DNA of 64,000 nucleotides from Schoenoplectus triqueter (GCA_964058805.1 CAXKVV010000022.1:744001-808000), one strand, 5' to 3'. Counted from the first letter of the stretch, positions 34,601 to 47,270 are shown. Program-made: numbers and translations. Notes: generated by a model from the letters alone, not told the origin.

Positions 34601-36250
34601 ACAGCTCATTGTCTCCTCTTACATTGTCAGCCAGGTTCTTGTAGTCTATCACCAACGCAATCTGATGAGGTCTACGCATACTGGCAAAGAATGTGATAGG
34701 GTCGCCAAGGACAGAGTCAAAAGGAATGGGACACCTACTTCTTCGCCACAATCACTAGAAAGAAAAAAGGGATTTAGCATGACCATCATGTTTTGCACAA
34801 AGTTCATATAGGTCTAGCTATATGCGGTCTAGCAAGGTGCTATAGCCAGAGGGATTAGTGATGTGGGTAAAGATCAAAAATTTGATGTTGCAACGTAGCA
34901 ACACTCTGTTCTTTGAGATATTGCAAGAGTAGTTAGTCTTGTTAGATTTCTTTCCTATTAACTATTATGCAATGGCATAAATGTATTTTTTTTCATTCAT
35001 GTACACTCTTTGCAACACCTATTGCTGTAATCAGCCACACACGATTATTAACTTTTTGGAAATTTAGATTTATTTGACAATATTCACCAATTTCAACCAT
35101 ATATGACATTTCAATTATAATTAATGATAAACAGTAAATTTATAAATTCAATTAAATCTCAGTCAACTGATTTACATTATACCAGGGAAACAAAAATTTA
35201 CAAAAGATATAATACAATCTTTCCTATGACTAAATTGTCAAGAACTCAAATTCAATTGTTCTTAACACATTACTATTTATTTCTTCCAAGTCTTCATGAT
35301 AGATGTAACTCTTTCAAACAACTACCCCTTTGATGTTCATCTCTCTTCAACCAACTTAGCTTTGTCTTCAACAACTTTGACTCAGATTCAAGCTTTCTAG
35401 CACATCTTATGAAGTCATTCATTGAATAATAAGTATTTAGGATAAAGCAAGGAAGACTGATAATGAATAATAAGATTAAAATGATTGAGTTCCCAGAAAC
35501 GGTGTTCTTCATAGGGGTAAATCTTACATGATACTCCAGAGTTATATGCATGGTAGACAGTTTTGGAAAATATATATGCTTCATCATGCAAAATTATATA
35601 AATGGTACTTAAAGCCAACAAAAAAGGGAGAAGATAACTTACAGAAAAGCAAGCTTGTCTCTTGTCGGTTGCCATCGCACACGCCTCACCTCTTTAATTC
35701 CAAATTCGACGACTCAAACTCAAAGCGGTGACTTCATTAGGGGAACAAAAGACTTACACAATATTGATGCAATTGCCAGCCTGACTCGAAGATACACAAA
35801 ATCGAGTGCTATCTGAATAAAATACATGAAAAATCAAATCGAACGAAACTTGAACTATACCAGTGGAAAGCATGACTGCTTTGGATCTTTCTAGTTGGGC
35901 AGTTTATGGTAAATGACCTAAACTATCCCTCCATTAAGGCTACAGGTGTTAGATTCATTCAATTAGTGATATCACTAAAATGCTAAACTTACTCTTCCTT
36001 GTTTTTTAAAGGAACCACATTGAACAAAATGCTAAACTCGGGAAGCCATTTTGAATTATCCTGAATAGAAAGGAAAAAGGGAAGGGTAAATACTGGATGA
36101 TGCATTTGAGCACATTCAAACTTAGGCAAGAAGGATGAATGAAAAGCTGAGAGGCCTTATCAGCACCTGTTGATAAGCTTGTTAAGTATACAATTGCAAT
36201 AAAAGAATATTAAAGATAACATCAAAAGAGCCCATTCTAGAAGATGAATT
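34601..36250. other. Intergenic, no gene that I can support
   Basis: Short frames occur but none is convincing. On the minus strand, 35294-35430 reads an open NDFIRCARKLESESKLLKTK tail ending in a stop, and 35650-35680 reads MATDKRQACFS. These resemble protein sequence, but I cannot join them into a gene or name a family. They may belong with the RAD51-like relic to the right. Confidence 0.45.
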
Positions 36251-36544
36251 ACCATGATAACAACGAATCCATCAATTGTAGATTCTGGCCCCATATAAGC
36301 ACCTATTGATAACCATATGCCTGTAATCCACATAAATGAAAAAAAATTGAAAGATAATAGTTGAAAATGTGAACAAGGTCAATGCAATACCAGGTGAATC
36401 ACTGCCACGGAGTAATATTAGTCAACTTCTGAAGACTTCTAAGGAACTTGGCAAGATGCATTTGCCTTGCTAACGGCTCTCATCTTCCTAAAAAAAATTG
36501 TTCTATACAGGGCAGTAGCATTGTCTACTATAATAAGAGCAAAC
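36251..36544 (-). pseudogene. Degraded RAD51-like recombinase gene fragment
   Basis: On the minus strand an exon starts at 36544 behind a good acceptor (TTAACAG). It reads FALIIVDNATALYRT, then after a frameshift ARQMHLAKFLRSLQKL (to about 36440). These are the Walker B strand and the following helix of RAD51, in which the usual link is DFSGRGELSARQMH. After a short intron a second block (about 36325-36251, behind GGATTACAG) keeps a shortened, mutated copy of the next RAD51 exon, with GGGCCAGAATCTACAATTG standing where GPQIKPIGG is normally encoded. The intron is kept, so this is a DNA-level copy and not a retrocopy. Frameshift, deletion and loss of other exons make it a pseudogene. It is RAD51 and not DMC1 by ATALYRT and RQMHLAKFLRSLQ. 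Confidence 0.75.
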
Positions 36545-36559
36545 CTGTTAAAGAAAAGG

Positions 36560-39340
36560 CATTTGATGAATAACTAAAAATTCATACAAGAACTAAGGAT
36601 CACTAGCTTTGCTTTCATATAATATTTTCAATACAAGTTAAGAAAAAGAAAATGATCAGACATCAATATTATGAAAAACTAGAATATATCATAACACTGC
36701 AAATGAAATTAAATCAATTAATAAGCATCTTTGTATCAAAATTTTGGACACTTGTGTGTGCTGCTGAGAGCAATTATGTGACCACCTCTTTGTCAATATT
36801 TTATAAAATTTTCAAAATAAGAACAAGCAGACAAGATGAAAACTCAAGTGAGCAATTAAAACTATATTTTGTGAAATTCAGCTTGCAAAAAGTAGAAATG
36901 AAGGTAATGTACACTCTTTGCTTTTATGGTGTAGCAACTCAAAAATGTTCTTATTTCTCATCATCTTCACCTAGATATTTATACTGCAGTAGAAATTCAA
37001 TATATGTTGTAGAAGTGGCAGAAATTTGTAAAAAAATTGTAAGAATTACAGTAAACCAGCTCAAAATTAAGCATTGAGTATATAGAAAAATGATTGCTGA
37101 CTACTACTGTATTCATTACCAGAAAGTTGACAAATATTCAGTACCTTCTTATTGCGAGTACGAGACAACTCATGATGATTTCCAATTATAACCAAATCAA
37201 AGCAATAGCCAAAACATCAAAACATCACAAAGGCTCATCTCTTGGTTAATCAATCAGCAAACGAGCACAAGGGGGCCAAGCAAGCACCAAGGAACCAAAT
37301 CAAAGCAACAAGACCGGTACAAGGTAGGGGTGTACCCGTGTCACAACAATAGAACTAGGGGGTCAAGCAAGCGACAACGACAAAAAAGGCACACCAGGCC
37401 AGTATCAATTTAGTCCCTATTTCGTAGTAACTAGTCTCAAACCAAGCAAACTAGCAACAAGTAATAACACAAAAGCACAAGGATATCCCGGCAAGCAAAA
37501 ATACACACGGTCAAGAAAAAGAGAAAAAGGACATGACTCAAATCGTACCAGTAAGCAAGCAAACACAACAATGAGAGTCAATCAGCGCCGGCCCCAAGCA
37601 AGTGAGGGAGGGGAGTCAGCGACCATATTTGGAAAGGGGAAGCGGTGGCAAGGGCAAGGATAAAGAGGCTCAATGAACAGGCGAAGGGAGCGCGAGAGAC
37701 GATAACTTCTCCACATGCGCAGAAGAGAACGGCGTGGTGGGTAGAGATCATCACTCTCGAGCAAGTCACAGGAGATAGAGATAAGCGGAACAGTCGAAGG
37801 AGAGAAAGAAAGGCATAGATGTAGAGAAAGCATGGAGGGGGGAGGGGGAGGCTAGGGTTTTGGAGGTCAGCTTTAGCGGCACAGGCGGCATTCAGACCTG
37901 GGTTGAAATTTTAGAGGGATTGGGGGAGGAGATCCAGAGGGAATTTGCAAAATTTTGGGAGAAAAGAGTGAAAGCAATTCTCATATACTTGTACGTCATT
38001 TTTCTCTTGCTATTAAGTGTTGCAACATACATATTTTTGGCATTAAAAAAAAATTCTCAAAAGTTACATATTACACAACACAAGCCCGTGATTTTGCTGC
38101 TTGATGTTGCAAATGGGAAAATAGCTACATCAAGCTGAAGCTTTTGCTGTGTTTCTTTTGCTAAATCCCTTGTTTCTACCAGTGAATCTGAAATCTACGG
38201 AAAGAGTGGAATAACTGCATATTTCAGAGGAAAGCAATTACACAGGGACTATTCTAATTGGAAAGTGATATAATAGATAAGTTTTAAGTTTTGTCTTGAC
38301 ATGTATATCCTTCCTCAAATACCTGTATATGTACTTCTTTCTCTTTTTATCAATAAAATATTAAGGTAGACTATTGGCTTACCTTATAAAAAATACATTA
38401 TGAAATGTGTCGTTCATACAATTTTTTTAACGATGGAGTTATTAATTTCTCTTATCTCGAACTAGCTAAAAAAATATTTCACCGATAATATTTCATCAAT
38501 AATATAAATATTTATTTTTTAATTTATACAAATTATATAAAGAAATAAGCTATGATCAAGAACAATATTTTTTATATGCAAATAATAATATATCAGTATA
38601 ATAATAAATTGAAAATTTCTTACATATGTGTCAGAATTTTCTGACGAGCTAAAAACGTTGTATTAAACCAAAGATGAAACTTCATATTACCACAACAGTG
38701 CTCAGAATTTTCTCTGAGATTGAGTTTAAAACTTAGTCCGAGAGGTTGAAATCGAATTTCAAACTCAATTCGGACCGGAAGTGCAAAAATTCACTGCAAT
38801 CCTACTATGTTTTCGTTTTATTTATTATATTTATCAACAAAAAATATGAGGAAAATAGACATTATCAACTATCTCTAAATATTGTTCCATGGATCTCGTC
38901 GGAGAATCACGCACTAGTTTCTCTTAAGAGGCCAGAGGCCTTCTTAAATTGAGGCCTGCTCATAGTTTCACTTAAAGAGCGCATATTTTCGATGGGCCGA
39001 CGACTGCCGACAAAATCAGACCTTCGGCCTCCATGCTCTCCCGTTCCATTTCATTTCCATGAATCAAATCTTGAACCGGAAACGTTTAAGCTTCATTTTG
39101 CGCCCACATGTCAGTCTGGGATTCAAGGTACTATTGAAATGGTTCGGATCTTTACGCCTGTTCTACTTGAATTTTTATTCTTCAAGAAAATAATGGATGG
39201 AATTACCCATTAGACCAGGTCTACTTATGTATGATACTATTTGGTCGAACTGAATTGTGGTGCCCGCCTGAATCATCCATTAAGATGGTCCCACTGTAGG
39301 TGATTCAGTCTCTTAAGTAAACCCAGTCTACTGATTGTTC
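36560..39340. other. Intergenic, low-complexity DNA, no gene supported
   Basis: A 141-codon plus-strand frame at 36652-37077 has a composition typical of chance frames in AT-rich DNA. From about 37250 to 37860 the base composition changes to AGCAA-rich, G+C-richer sequence like parts of the large LTRs at 17.3-18.1 kb, but I see no direct match, so a different LTR fragment is possible. The stretch 38140-38960 is AT-rich without landmarks. The last few hundred bases are the upstream region of the next gene. Confidence 0.5.
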
Positions 39341-39342
39341 TC

Positions 39343-39348
39343 TATAAA
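39343..39348 (+). promoter_or_regulatory. TATA box candidate of coiled-coil gene
   Basis: TATAAA within TTCTCTATAAACACC, 225 bp before the start codon. It would place the transcript start near 39375 and give a ~200-base leader with CT-rich parts. Confidence 0.5.
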
Positions 39349-39572
39349 CACCTCGATTTTCATCTTCGGCTCTTCACATCCCTTTACTCTCGACTTGCAC
39401 AAATCTGCGTCTGCCATTGAATCGGAACATTACCTGGCACTGCACCTCAAAACCCTACTTCGGGGCCTTCGTGCTAGACGGGTATATCCCCGAACGAATC
39501 CTTCGATTTGGTTCTCGAAACCCTAGAATTGTCATCCGAACTAGAGCGATCGTGAGCGGAGATCTCTTTACA

Positions 39573-42500
39573 ATGGAGACTTCCTCAGCTCGAGGTGGGT
39601 CACTTCTCGCCTCCTCCTCCCAACCGCCACGGAAGGAGTGGAGAGCTGTGTCTGACAGTTCATATCGCGCCAGTGGAAGCGAGGTTCGTATTATTTCTGC
39701 TTGTATTTAGATTTTCTCAATGTAAAGCGAAATAAACATAGATGTTGTTTGGATATTGCTGATTTGTTGCATCTGGAGTGCTTATTGTATTGTGACGGTG
39801 TTCCATTATTATTTTTCTTAGTAAAAGTGCAACAGAAAAATCTCCTAATTTACAATGCAACAGAAAAGTAAACACAGCATCACACAATCACATCACAATC
39901 TCTTTGTGAATAGCACCAACTGAAGGTTTTCTTAGTTAGAATTTTATGATCTAGATACTCTTTTCTGTGTTTCCTGTGTTTCCTGTGTTTCTTTTCCAGG
40001 AGAATGAACACTGTAGTTTAGGAGAATCAGATGAAAGAACCATATATGAGGTTAAAAAAACACAGCGACCTTCAACGAAGGAGGCATGTGCAGTTAGTCA
40101 AAATACCAAAATGTATAAGCAAAATTCTCTTTGTATGGACAGGAGGGAACAGATATGGAGTTTTGCTCTATTGCAATTGACGGGATCAATGGTTTGAGCA
40201 ATGAATTACTCCTGCAGCGGCTGCAGGAAGTGTCACGGCAGCGGGAAGATATACAGAATTTGGAGGTTGAGTTGAGGGCCCAGGCAATAGCACGGACTCA
40301 AATTGCAGAGGCGCGGGATAGTTTTGATGCCCAACTTAAGGAACATGCAGCTGGAAATGCTAAGCTAAAGGTTATTTAATCGGATTTCGGATACGTACTA
40401 TTTTTTTTCCCTGCATTTTCTAGAATGTTTATATAAATGGCAATCATTTTGTTTTGATAATAGGAACAACTGCAAGAAAGGGATAAGTATATTCTTGACA
40501 TGGAGTTGAAGCTTCAGGATAAAGATAGAGAATTGCATGCTCTTCAGATTGACAATGAGGCGGTTTGTTTTAAAATTTTAGTCATGGACTTCCTTATATG
40601 TTCTTATCATTTTTTGTGTAAATTGTTTTTTTTTCATTTTTCTCTCCTGGGTAGGCTTGGGCTAAAGAGGATCTTCTTAGGGAACAGAACAAGGAGCTCG
40701 CAACATTCAGGTGCCTGCCATGCTTTCTGTATTTATTTTGTGCAGTAGAAAGCTACTCTAGTATATATGTATTTTGAATTAATAGTTATATATGTGGATG
40801 TGGGTTTAATATGTGCAGGAGAGAGCGAGATAACTCAGAGGCTGAGAGAGCTCAACATCTTAAACAGATCCATGATATGCAAGAAAGACTCCGAGAAAAA
40901 GAAAGACAGCTTCTTTCTCTGGAAGAACAAGTAAAAAAATTCTGTTTTCTTTTCTCCAGACTTTGTGATGAGATGAATCAGTGACTGAATAACATATTGT
41001 GTATGCTCTCAGCATAGGGTTACACAGGAGAGTTTACTTTTCAAGGAGGAGCAGCTGAGGGAGGCACACACATGGATAAGCAGGGTGCAAGAAATAGATG
41101 CTCTCCAGTCCACCACTAATCAGACTCTCCAGGCAGAGCTTCGTGAGCGCACTGAACAGTTCAACCAATTCTGGCTGGGTTTCCAAAGACAGGTATGTAA
41201 TCTGTTATTTTATGTCATGCAACCATTTCATGATACCCTTTTATTTGTGGAATACATGTTTTCTAAATGTCCATAGTATGCGGAGATGGAGAGGCATCAC
41301 ATGCAAGCCATACAGCAACTTCAGTTAGAACTAGCACTCTATAAGGATGGTTCCAAAGCTTCACATGAAAAGGCAGATGTTTCACAAATGAAACCCAAGA
41401 CTAGCAATAACAACATCACTGTAAATGGGAGTAGTGCCATCTCTAATGGCAATGCTGATGGTTCTAAAAAGGTATATTCTTTGCAACTGATTTAATTTGT
41501 TAAATTATTAGACTTAAAAAAAATAATTTGGTGTTCTGCTATTTACAGACAGAACAAGCCACTACCTTACCACAGGTTGGGCAGTCACCATTTCTAGGCA
41601 TAGGTCCTACATACATCCCACCACCGCAGATCACATACATGATGCATCCTTCTCAAGGAATTCCTTCTCAGTCTCTCTCTCCAACCACTTCCTCTCTTCA
41701 ACTTGGTTCTTTTCAGGTTGTTCCAGCTATTCCATCAATTCCCACACAATTTTGGCCAGCCCCAGAGGTTAGTGAAGATTGTTTGTATCTTAATTGATTG
41801 TATTTAAAAGTTTGGCTGATAATGATCAGGTTCAAGTTAAGTATATCTGGTGATTGGATCTGACCTGATGCTCCAGCAGGTAAGAAGTTTCTCTTGGCAG
41901 GTCGGTCCATCCAATGGATCTGCACTTGCTAAATTGTAATAGAGTTATTTTTGGATGCATCCAAGGATGTAAACATTATTGTATATATTTGTGAATAATC
42001 AATTGGCAATCTTTGCCATAAAATATACTTGGGTGTAGATATGCTGAATCAGATGGTGAAGTAATCCTTATTAAAACTCATTATTGTTCCATTTGGTCTT
42101 CTTTGGCTGGCTTGGGTTTGTTCAACTAGTATTATCCCTGCTAGGTCATTTTCTTATTGAATTCTTGGTATATCCCTATGTATATATTTTTTAGGCTGTG
42201 CCTGAAGCAACAGAAATTGCCACCCATGAAAATTTTGAACAATCACAAACTGATGAAAACCTTGGAAGGCAGAGTAGTATCCAGAGTCAGGTAGATCTTT
42301 CAAACCAGCAGAAACAAATATCTGGTCTTATGAGCATCCCACCAGGTGAAAAATTGCAGGTTGTAAATTCCCCATTCTGATTTCTGTCAAGTTTCACTAG
42401 TCATTATTTTGGACGTGTTTTTTCTAATTTCGCTTAGGAATTTCAGGTAATTGATCCAAATAAGACACAATCATCTGCCCAGAAAGAGGCTGAAGGGTTT

Positions 42501-44609
42501 GCAAATGTGAACTCCAATTATAATTCTGGCACTTCTGGACTGCAGTTTGGTTCTGCAGATCTGACCAATGCACTAGAGGTCTATTTTCTTTACTTACATT
42601 TTATAATTATACAGGCTTAGATTTTGGTACTGTACCGAGTAGAATTAAAATTTCTGTTAGTAGTTCTTGCCTACTTTTGATATGCTTTTGTACATTGAGT
42701 TTTATGATCTACAATTGAACGTTCCCATGAAATAGAAATAATGGAGAATGAGTGAATATTCATTGCTTAATAGATTTCTTTGATTGTGCGGTGGCTGAAT
42801 AGTTACAAACTGCAAATATGACTGAATAAATTTGGCAACTTTGAGTGATCATGCTAACCATAAGTATTGAAATTGACTCAGAATCATGAGAGCAGCACAG
42901 TTATGAGTAGCCAGATACAAGAGCTAAATGGCACTGTAGAAGGAAGCAAGAATGGTTTGAATTTCACTGATGTAGCGTCAAATGTTACCATGGCAAAGGT
43001 GTTGCCTCTCTTAGATGAAAGATCTCTTCTTGCTTGTGTTGTCCGTGCTATTCCCCCAGGACCCAATAATCAGATAAAGATCAGCACTACTGTGAGTGCT
43101 CTAGTTTTCTCCATCTAAACATTGAAACATTATGTGTTGTGTACATTGGAACAGTGAATTTTTCTCCCAATGTTGCCTTACTGTGCTTGCATTGGAACAC
43201 TGATTACATGTTTTGTGTATTTTGCAGCTACCAAACAGGCTTGCAAAGATGCTAGCTCCTCTTCAGTGGAATGATTATATGAAGCACTATGGAAAACTTG
43301 ATGAGTTCGTAGCTCGGCACCCTGAGGTGTGTTCCTTAATCCATTTATACTCCACACCTCTTTTGCAGATATTTGCAGGCTTCAGAAAGTACCAAAATTA
43401 TTGTTTATATTGTTCTTTTTCAAGATTTATGGGGTTCCTATGTCGTATTATGGTTTTCAATTTTGGCTGCTAAATGGAGTAGATTCTGGATCTCATATAT
43501 GTTATGGTGCTGTATCTTCTTCTGCATTTTTCTTCAAATCTCTACAAACCCTCGTGCATTTTATGACTCAGTTAATCCTTGGAACCATTTATCGTGAGTA
43601 GCCATCAATTGTGAAAATTTAGCCTTTATTTTCCCATTACATCCTCAAATTCATCATAAAAAAGTTCAGTAGAAAAGAAACAAACAACACAGGGAAACGA
43701 AAAGAATTTTGTTAGGAACACTGTTGATGAATGTCACTGATCACATTCTAAATCTTTATATTATCCCCTTTTTGCAAACATAGTTATTTGTGATCGAAGG
43801 AGACTTCATTCGACTTAGAGAGGGTGCGCACCAAATAATATCTGCAACTACTGCTGCGGCCAAAGTTGCTGCTGCTGCTGCTGCAGCATCTCCCGCATCT
43901 TATTCTTCTTTCCTTCCTCCAGTTGTGTTAACTCCAGTTGCCCAAAGCAGCCGCCAGAAGAGAGCTCCAGATCAGCAGGCAAACTATGTGAATGGTGTTC
44001 CGTTGGTTCACAAAAAGAGTGAGCAAATACAGCAACAGACAGCTCTTGGTTTTAATGTGATTCAAGGGATCGCTGATGTCCGAATTTCGAATAATGGGGC
44101 TGCTGGTAGTAATGTAAGACAAGGTTTTGGAGGCAAGCAGACTGCAAGGTAAAAAGTAATAAAAAAATAAATATTTTGGGGTTGGGGGCTATGAGACTTC
44201 ATTTTGTCAAAAGCCAGTTTGAGGTCGGCTTGTTTTCAATTGTAACTTACCATCTCAAGATTGAATCTAGTGTGGCATTTTAACTGGCAAGCAAATACGC
44301 CAAGTCTTATGCTGAGTTGAATAGAGGCTAACCATGGAAGAAACAGCTTGCAGCCTGGCCAAGTAGTTTGAAGTCCAATAGAATACAAAAATAAGAAAAC
44401 ACTGATTACATGTATTGCCATTAGCCCATTACTCTACTGGTACTGAAACAGTAAATAATGGGCCAGTATATTTTTCAGTAAAGGTCAGTGCAGTGTGGCA
44501 CAAAAACAGTTAAGCTTTGTCGTGAATTCTTGGTCCTTTTTATTGAAATGAACATTTTTTTTTTCTGGATGTCAGGTCATCTGCAACTCCATCAGTTTCA
44601 AGAAGATAA
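39573..44609 (+). CDS. Coiled-coil protein with conserved plant C-terminal domain
   Basis: I join 15 exons: 39573-39683, 40000-40050, 40143-40370, 40464-40562, 40655-40710, 40819-40930, 41013-41192, 41277-41471, 41549-41767, 42195-42359, 42438-42578, 42882-43091, 43228-43326, 43784-44148 and 44576-44609. All have GT-AG borders and an unbroken frame, giving 754 residues. Residues ~70-300 form a long Glu/Gln/Arg-rich coiled coil (QRLQEVSRQREDIQNLEVEL, KEEQLREAHTWISRVQEI). A Ser/Pro/Gln-rich linker follows. A compact domain at ~560-645 has LPLLDERSLLACVVRAI, NRLAKMLAPLQW, FVARHPE and LFVIEGDFIRLREGA, then an Ala run. It resembles a plant-specific protein family, some members annotated rho GTPase-activating gacO-like on poor grounds. 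The domain's layout recalls winged-helix folds (inference). Function unknown. Confidence 0.9.
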
Positions 44610-44734
44610 GTAAGTGCACGTCTTAAACTAACTTTTAACTTTTTTTGTTATTATTATAAGCAGTATAAGAAAAAGGTGCCATCTGTGGATAACTCAACGG
44701 ACATCTATTCTTTTATTTTTCTCAAGAAAAAAAA

Positions 44735-45222
44735 TTATCTTTTGTTTTTACCCTTCTCTCTTTGGAATTCGAATGTTTCCTGCTCTTTTCTTCATTGAAA
44801 TCTTTGTGACATAGTGGGATTTTAAATTGTGCAGATGAACATTTCTATTTGAAAGGAGGAAGTGCAAAGAGAAACTTGATTTTAGCCATATATTCATTGC
44901 TGGTGTTCTTAAATAGCTTCAATTGTTTGCATTTATCCATTCTCTGGAATGCTGTTTAAGATTTTTGAATGGGAGCTCCAACTTTTTTATCTTTTTGTTT
45001 TTACACTTTTCTCTTGGAACTCGAATGTCTGCAGAAGCACTTTTCTTCATTGAAATCTTTGTGACGTAGTGGAATTTCAAATCAAGATTCTATTTGACAG
45101 AAGTGCAAATAGAAACTTGATTTTAGTCGTATATTCACTGTTGGTGTTCCTAAATAGTTTCAATTGTTTGCAAGTTGTCCATTCTCCGGAATGTTGTTGA
45201 AGATTTTTTGAATGGGAGCTCT
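44735..45222. repeat. Tandem duplication (~245 bp) after the coiled-coil gene
   Basis: Copy one (44735-44980) and copy two (44986-45222) share TTGTTTTTAC, TTTTCTTCATTGAAATCTTT, GAAACTTGATTTTAG, TTCAATTGTTTGCA and GAATGGGAGCTC in order, with moderate divergence. Copy one begins about 125 bp after the stop codon, so it may lie in the 3' untranslated region. Confidence 0.85.
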
Positions 45223-46444
45223 AAGAGACGCTATTTCAGAAATATCTATTTAATCTTATCATGTTTTGCAATTTCTTACTTTGCATATGATAAATGGTAA
45301 TACATAGCTTGATCGTTTCAATGGTTAATACTCGGCCATTAATACCCTATCTCAAGCTCTGCGTAATAATTGACGATCATATTTGCTTATGCAGAGCTTG
45401 CATGATATGTTACGAAATTACAGGAATGACGTCTGCATGGGTTCACGTCAACAGTCATTATACGTTAGCTACTCGGCTGTTTCAGATTTATGACAGTCCG
45501 ATTGAGTCTTAATGAGCTGAATTAAGTTCTTATTATGGGTATTTCATTTTTTTATTACTTGTCATTAAAATAATTACATCTGGCTGCGATTGTCAACTGT
45601 GACAGCAAACTTTAATTAATGTGTACATTTAAATAGGCTGTTATTTATGTCAATGATTTTATTATATAATTTGTTTTATACAGTATTTTTATTATCTAAA
45701 CCACTATTTTGAATAATAATTCATTTTAAGTTGAGTAACAAATATTATATAAAATAAATTGCATAGAAAGATATTAACTCGAATAATAATTTATTTAATT
45801 TGAGTAATAAATAAAGATATAATAAAAGTATTGATACAAAAATAATAATATTGTGTCAGGTCTCTGAAACCTCATTCCATCAGTGTCAAAATGTGAGATA
45901 TTTAGCTCAATCTCAGTATGATTGATGTGAAGTCAAAAAGATCGGAACTATTAATTGGCAACCACTCTTCTAGTCAGCTCTCGTACACCGATACAAGAGA
46001 GGATATTATTCGGGATGGCGATTTTGCAAATCCAAATAGAACATGCAAAAAGAAGTATAAAACACTCAAATTGTGGCCCGTGATAGGCCTCCACCTACGA
46101 TTTTAAAATGATCTGATCCAACCTCTCTCTAACCCACCTAACCATCTCTCTTTATTTATTGTTATTTCACTTTTTCACATATAAGCAACCCATATTCCAT
46201 ACAAACGATTCTTTAATTTGTTTCAATATACCGCAATTTGCCGACGTTTGGGCGCTGCATACCGAGGAATTCAGTGGAAAATCACATGATAATTATTTAT
46301 TTTTTGACTATCTTCATATTTCTAAAAGTGAGTTTAGAATTAAAATCTTGATTTATATAATAAACGTATTATTTTATAAAATCATGCAGATCAAATGCAT
46401 ATCATGTTAAGATAACTATTAACAAGTGGTCTCTTGGTCCCTGT
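45223..46444. other. AT-rich intergenic DNA, no gene seen
   Basis: Short frames only. The stretch 45650-45850 has loosely repeated ATTTTGAATAATAATT-like blocks, too diverged to delimit as a tandem repeat. Confidence 0.5.
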
Positions 46445-46452
46445 ATTAAAAC

Positions 46453-46718
46453 TAGAGGTGGCAGAACCCGACCCGATCCGACAAACCCGTCCGACCCGTC
46501 CGGACCCGAACTCGACCTGACCCGATTTGTTAAGAAAGTCAAACTGACCCGACCCGACCCGAGATCAAATAGCCTTCAATCGAATCGAAATCTATCAACG
46601 ATCTGAAAAAACACAACATGTAAATTGATCCGACCCGATTTCTTTCAGAAAGTCAAACTGACCCGACCCGTCCGACCCGAACCTGAACCCGACCCGACCC
46701 GCCCGATTGCCACCTCTA
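46453..46718. mobile_element. hAT-type MITE, GACCCG-rich
   Basis: A 266-bp element with perfect 11-bp inverted ends TAGAGGTGGCA / TGCCACCTCTA and a perfect 8-bp target duplication ATTAAAAC (46445-46452 and 46719-46726). Ends and duplication length fit the hAT superfamily. The interior is made of GACCCG and CCGACCCG repeats and contains GAAAGTCAAACTGACCCGAC twice. It has no coding capacity. A diverged, truncated relative lies at 50355-50586. Confidence 0.92.
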
Positions 46719-46726
46719 ATTAAAAC

Positions 46727-47270
46727 GTAGAAAACCAAGACTTTATGCTTCCTTTTTTTATTATAGATGGATTTTCCTAGCCCAAATTATGAAACTTTAT
46801 CGTGTAGTTATTACAAGGGAGAAGGAAGAGTTGATATTTTTGCACTATAACATTTGACGGGGTTTATCTTTGCAGCTGGTAAGAGAGAAATATATTATTA
46901 CTGCATGAGCCTATAATTTATTATAAATCGGTTGTCTTAATTCTTTACATATTTCATAAACAATTTGTTCTGCACAAGGTCTACATCATCTCCTCTATGC
47001 TTCTTTACACTTATTATACTCTTTCAATATTCAGAAAAACAACAAAAGAAATTATACACTATCAAACAAACAATGAACTCCACCAATATCTTTTTTCCTG
47101 CTTGGCTGTTCCCTAACAACTTGCAGTGTGATCATCCATGTTGCCCGTTTCTTCACCATAAACAGACACTCTGTGTGGCTTTGCAAAAGACCAAAGTCAC
47201 CAAATTGATAAACTAGGCTTTTAAGATCCCCTAAAAGCAAGGACTTGATTTTGCACAATTTTTTCTTATT
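46727..47270. other. Intergenic, probable 3' region of methyltransferase-like gene
   Basis: No gene supported. The minus-strand gene ends at 47271, so its 3' untranslated region must lie in the right part of this stretch. Confidence 0.5.

Noticed and set aside
36652..37077. 141-codon plus frame
   Set aside because: AT-rich composition, no domain, and it lies beside the minus-strand RAD51 relic; probably a chance frame.
43329..43601. Overlapping frames between exons 13 and 14 of the coiled-coil gene as an alternative exon
   Set aside because: The sequence is intron-like, and the conserved protein reads directly from FVARHPE to LFVIEGD across 43327-43783.
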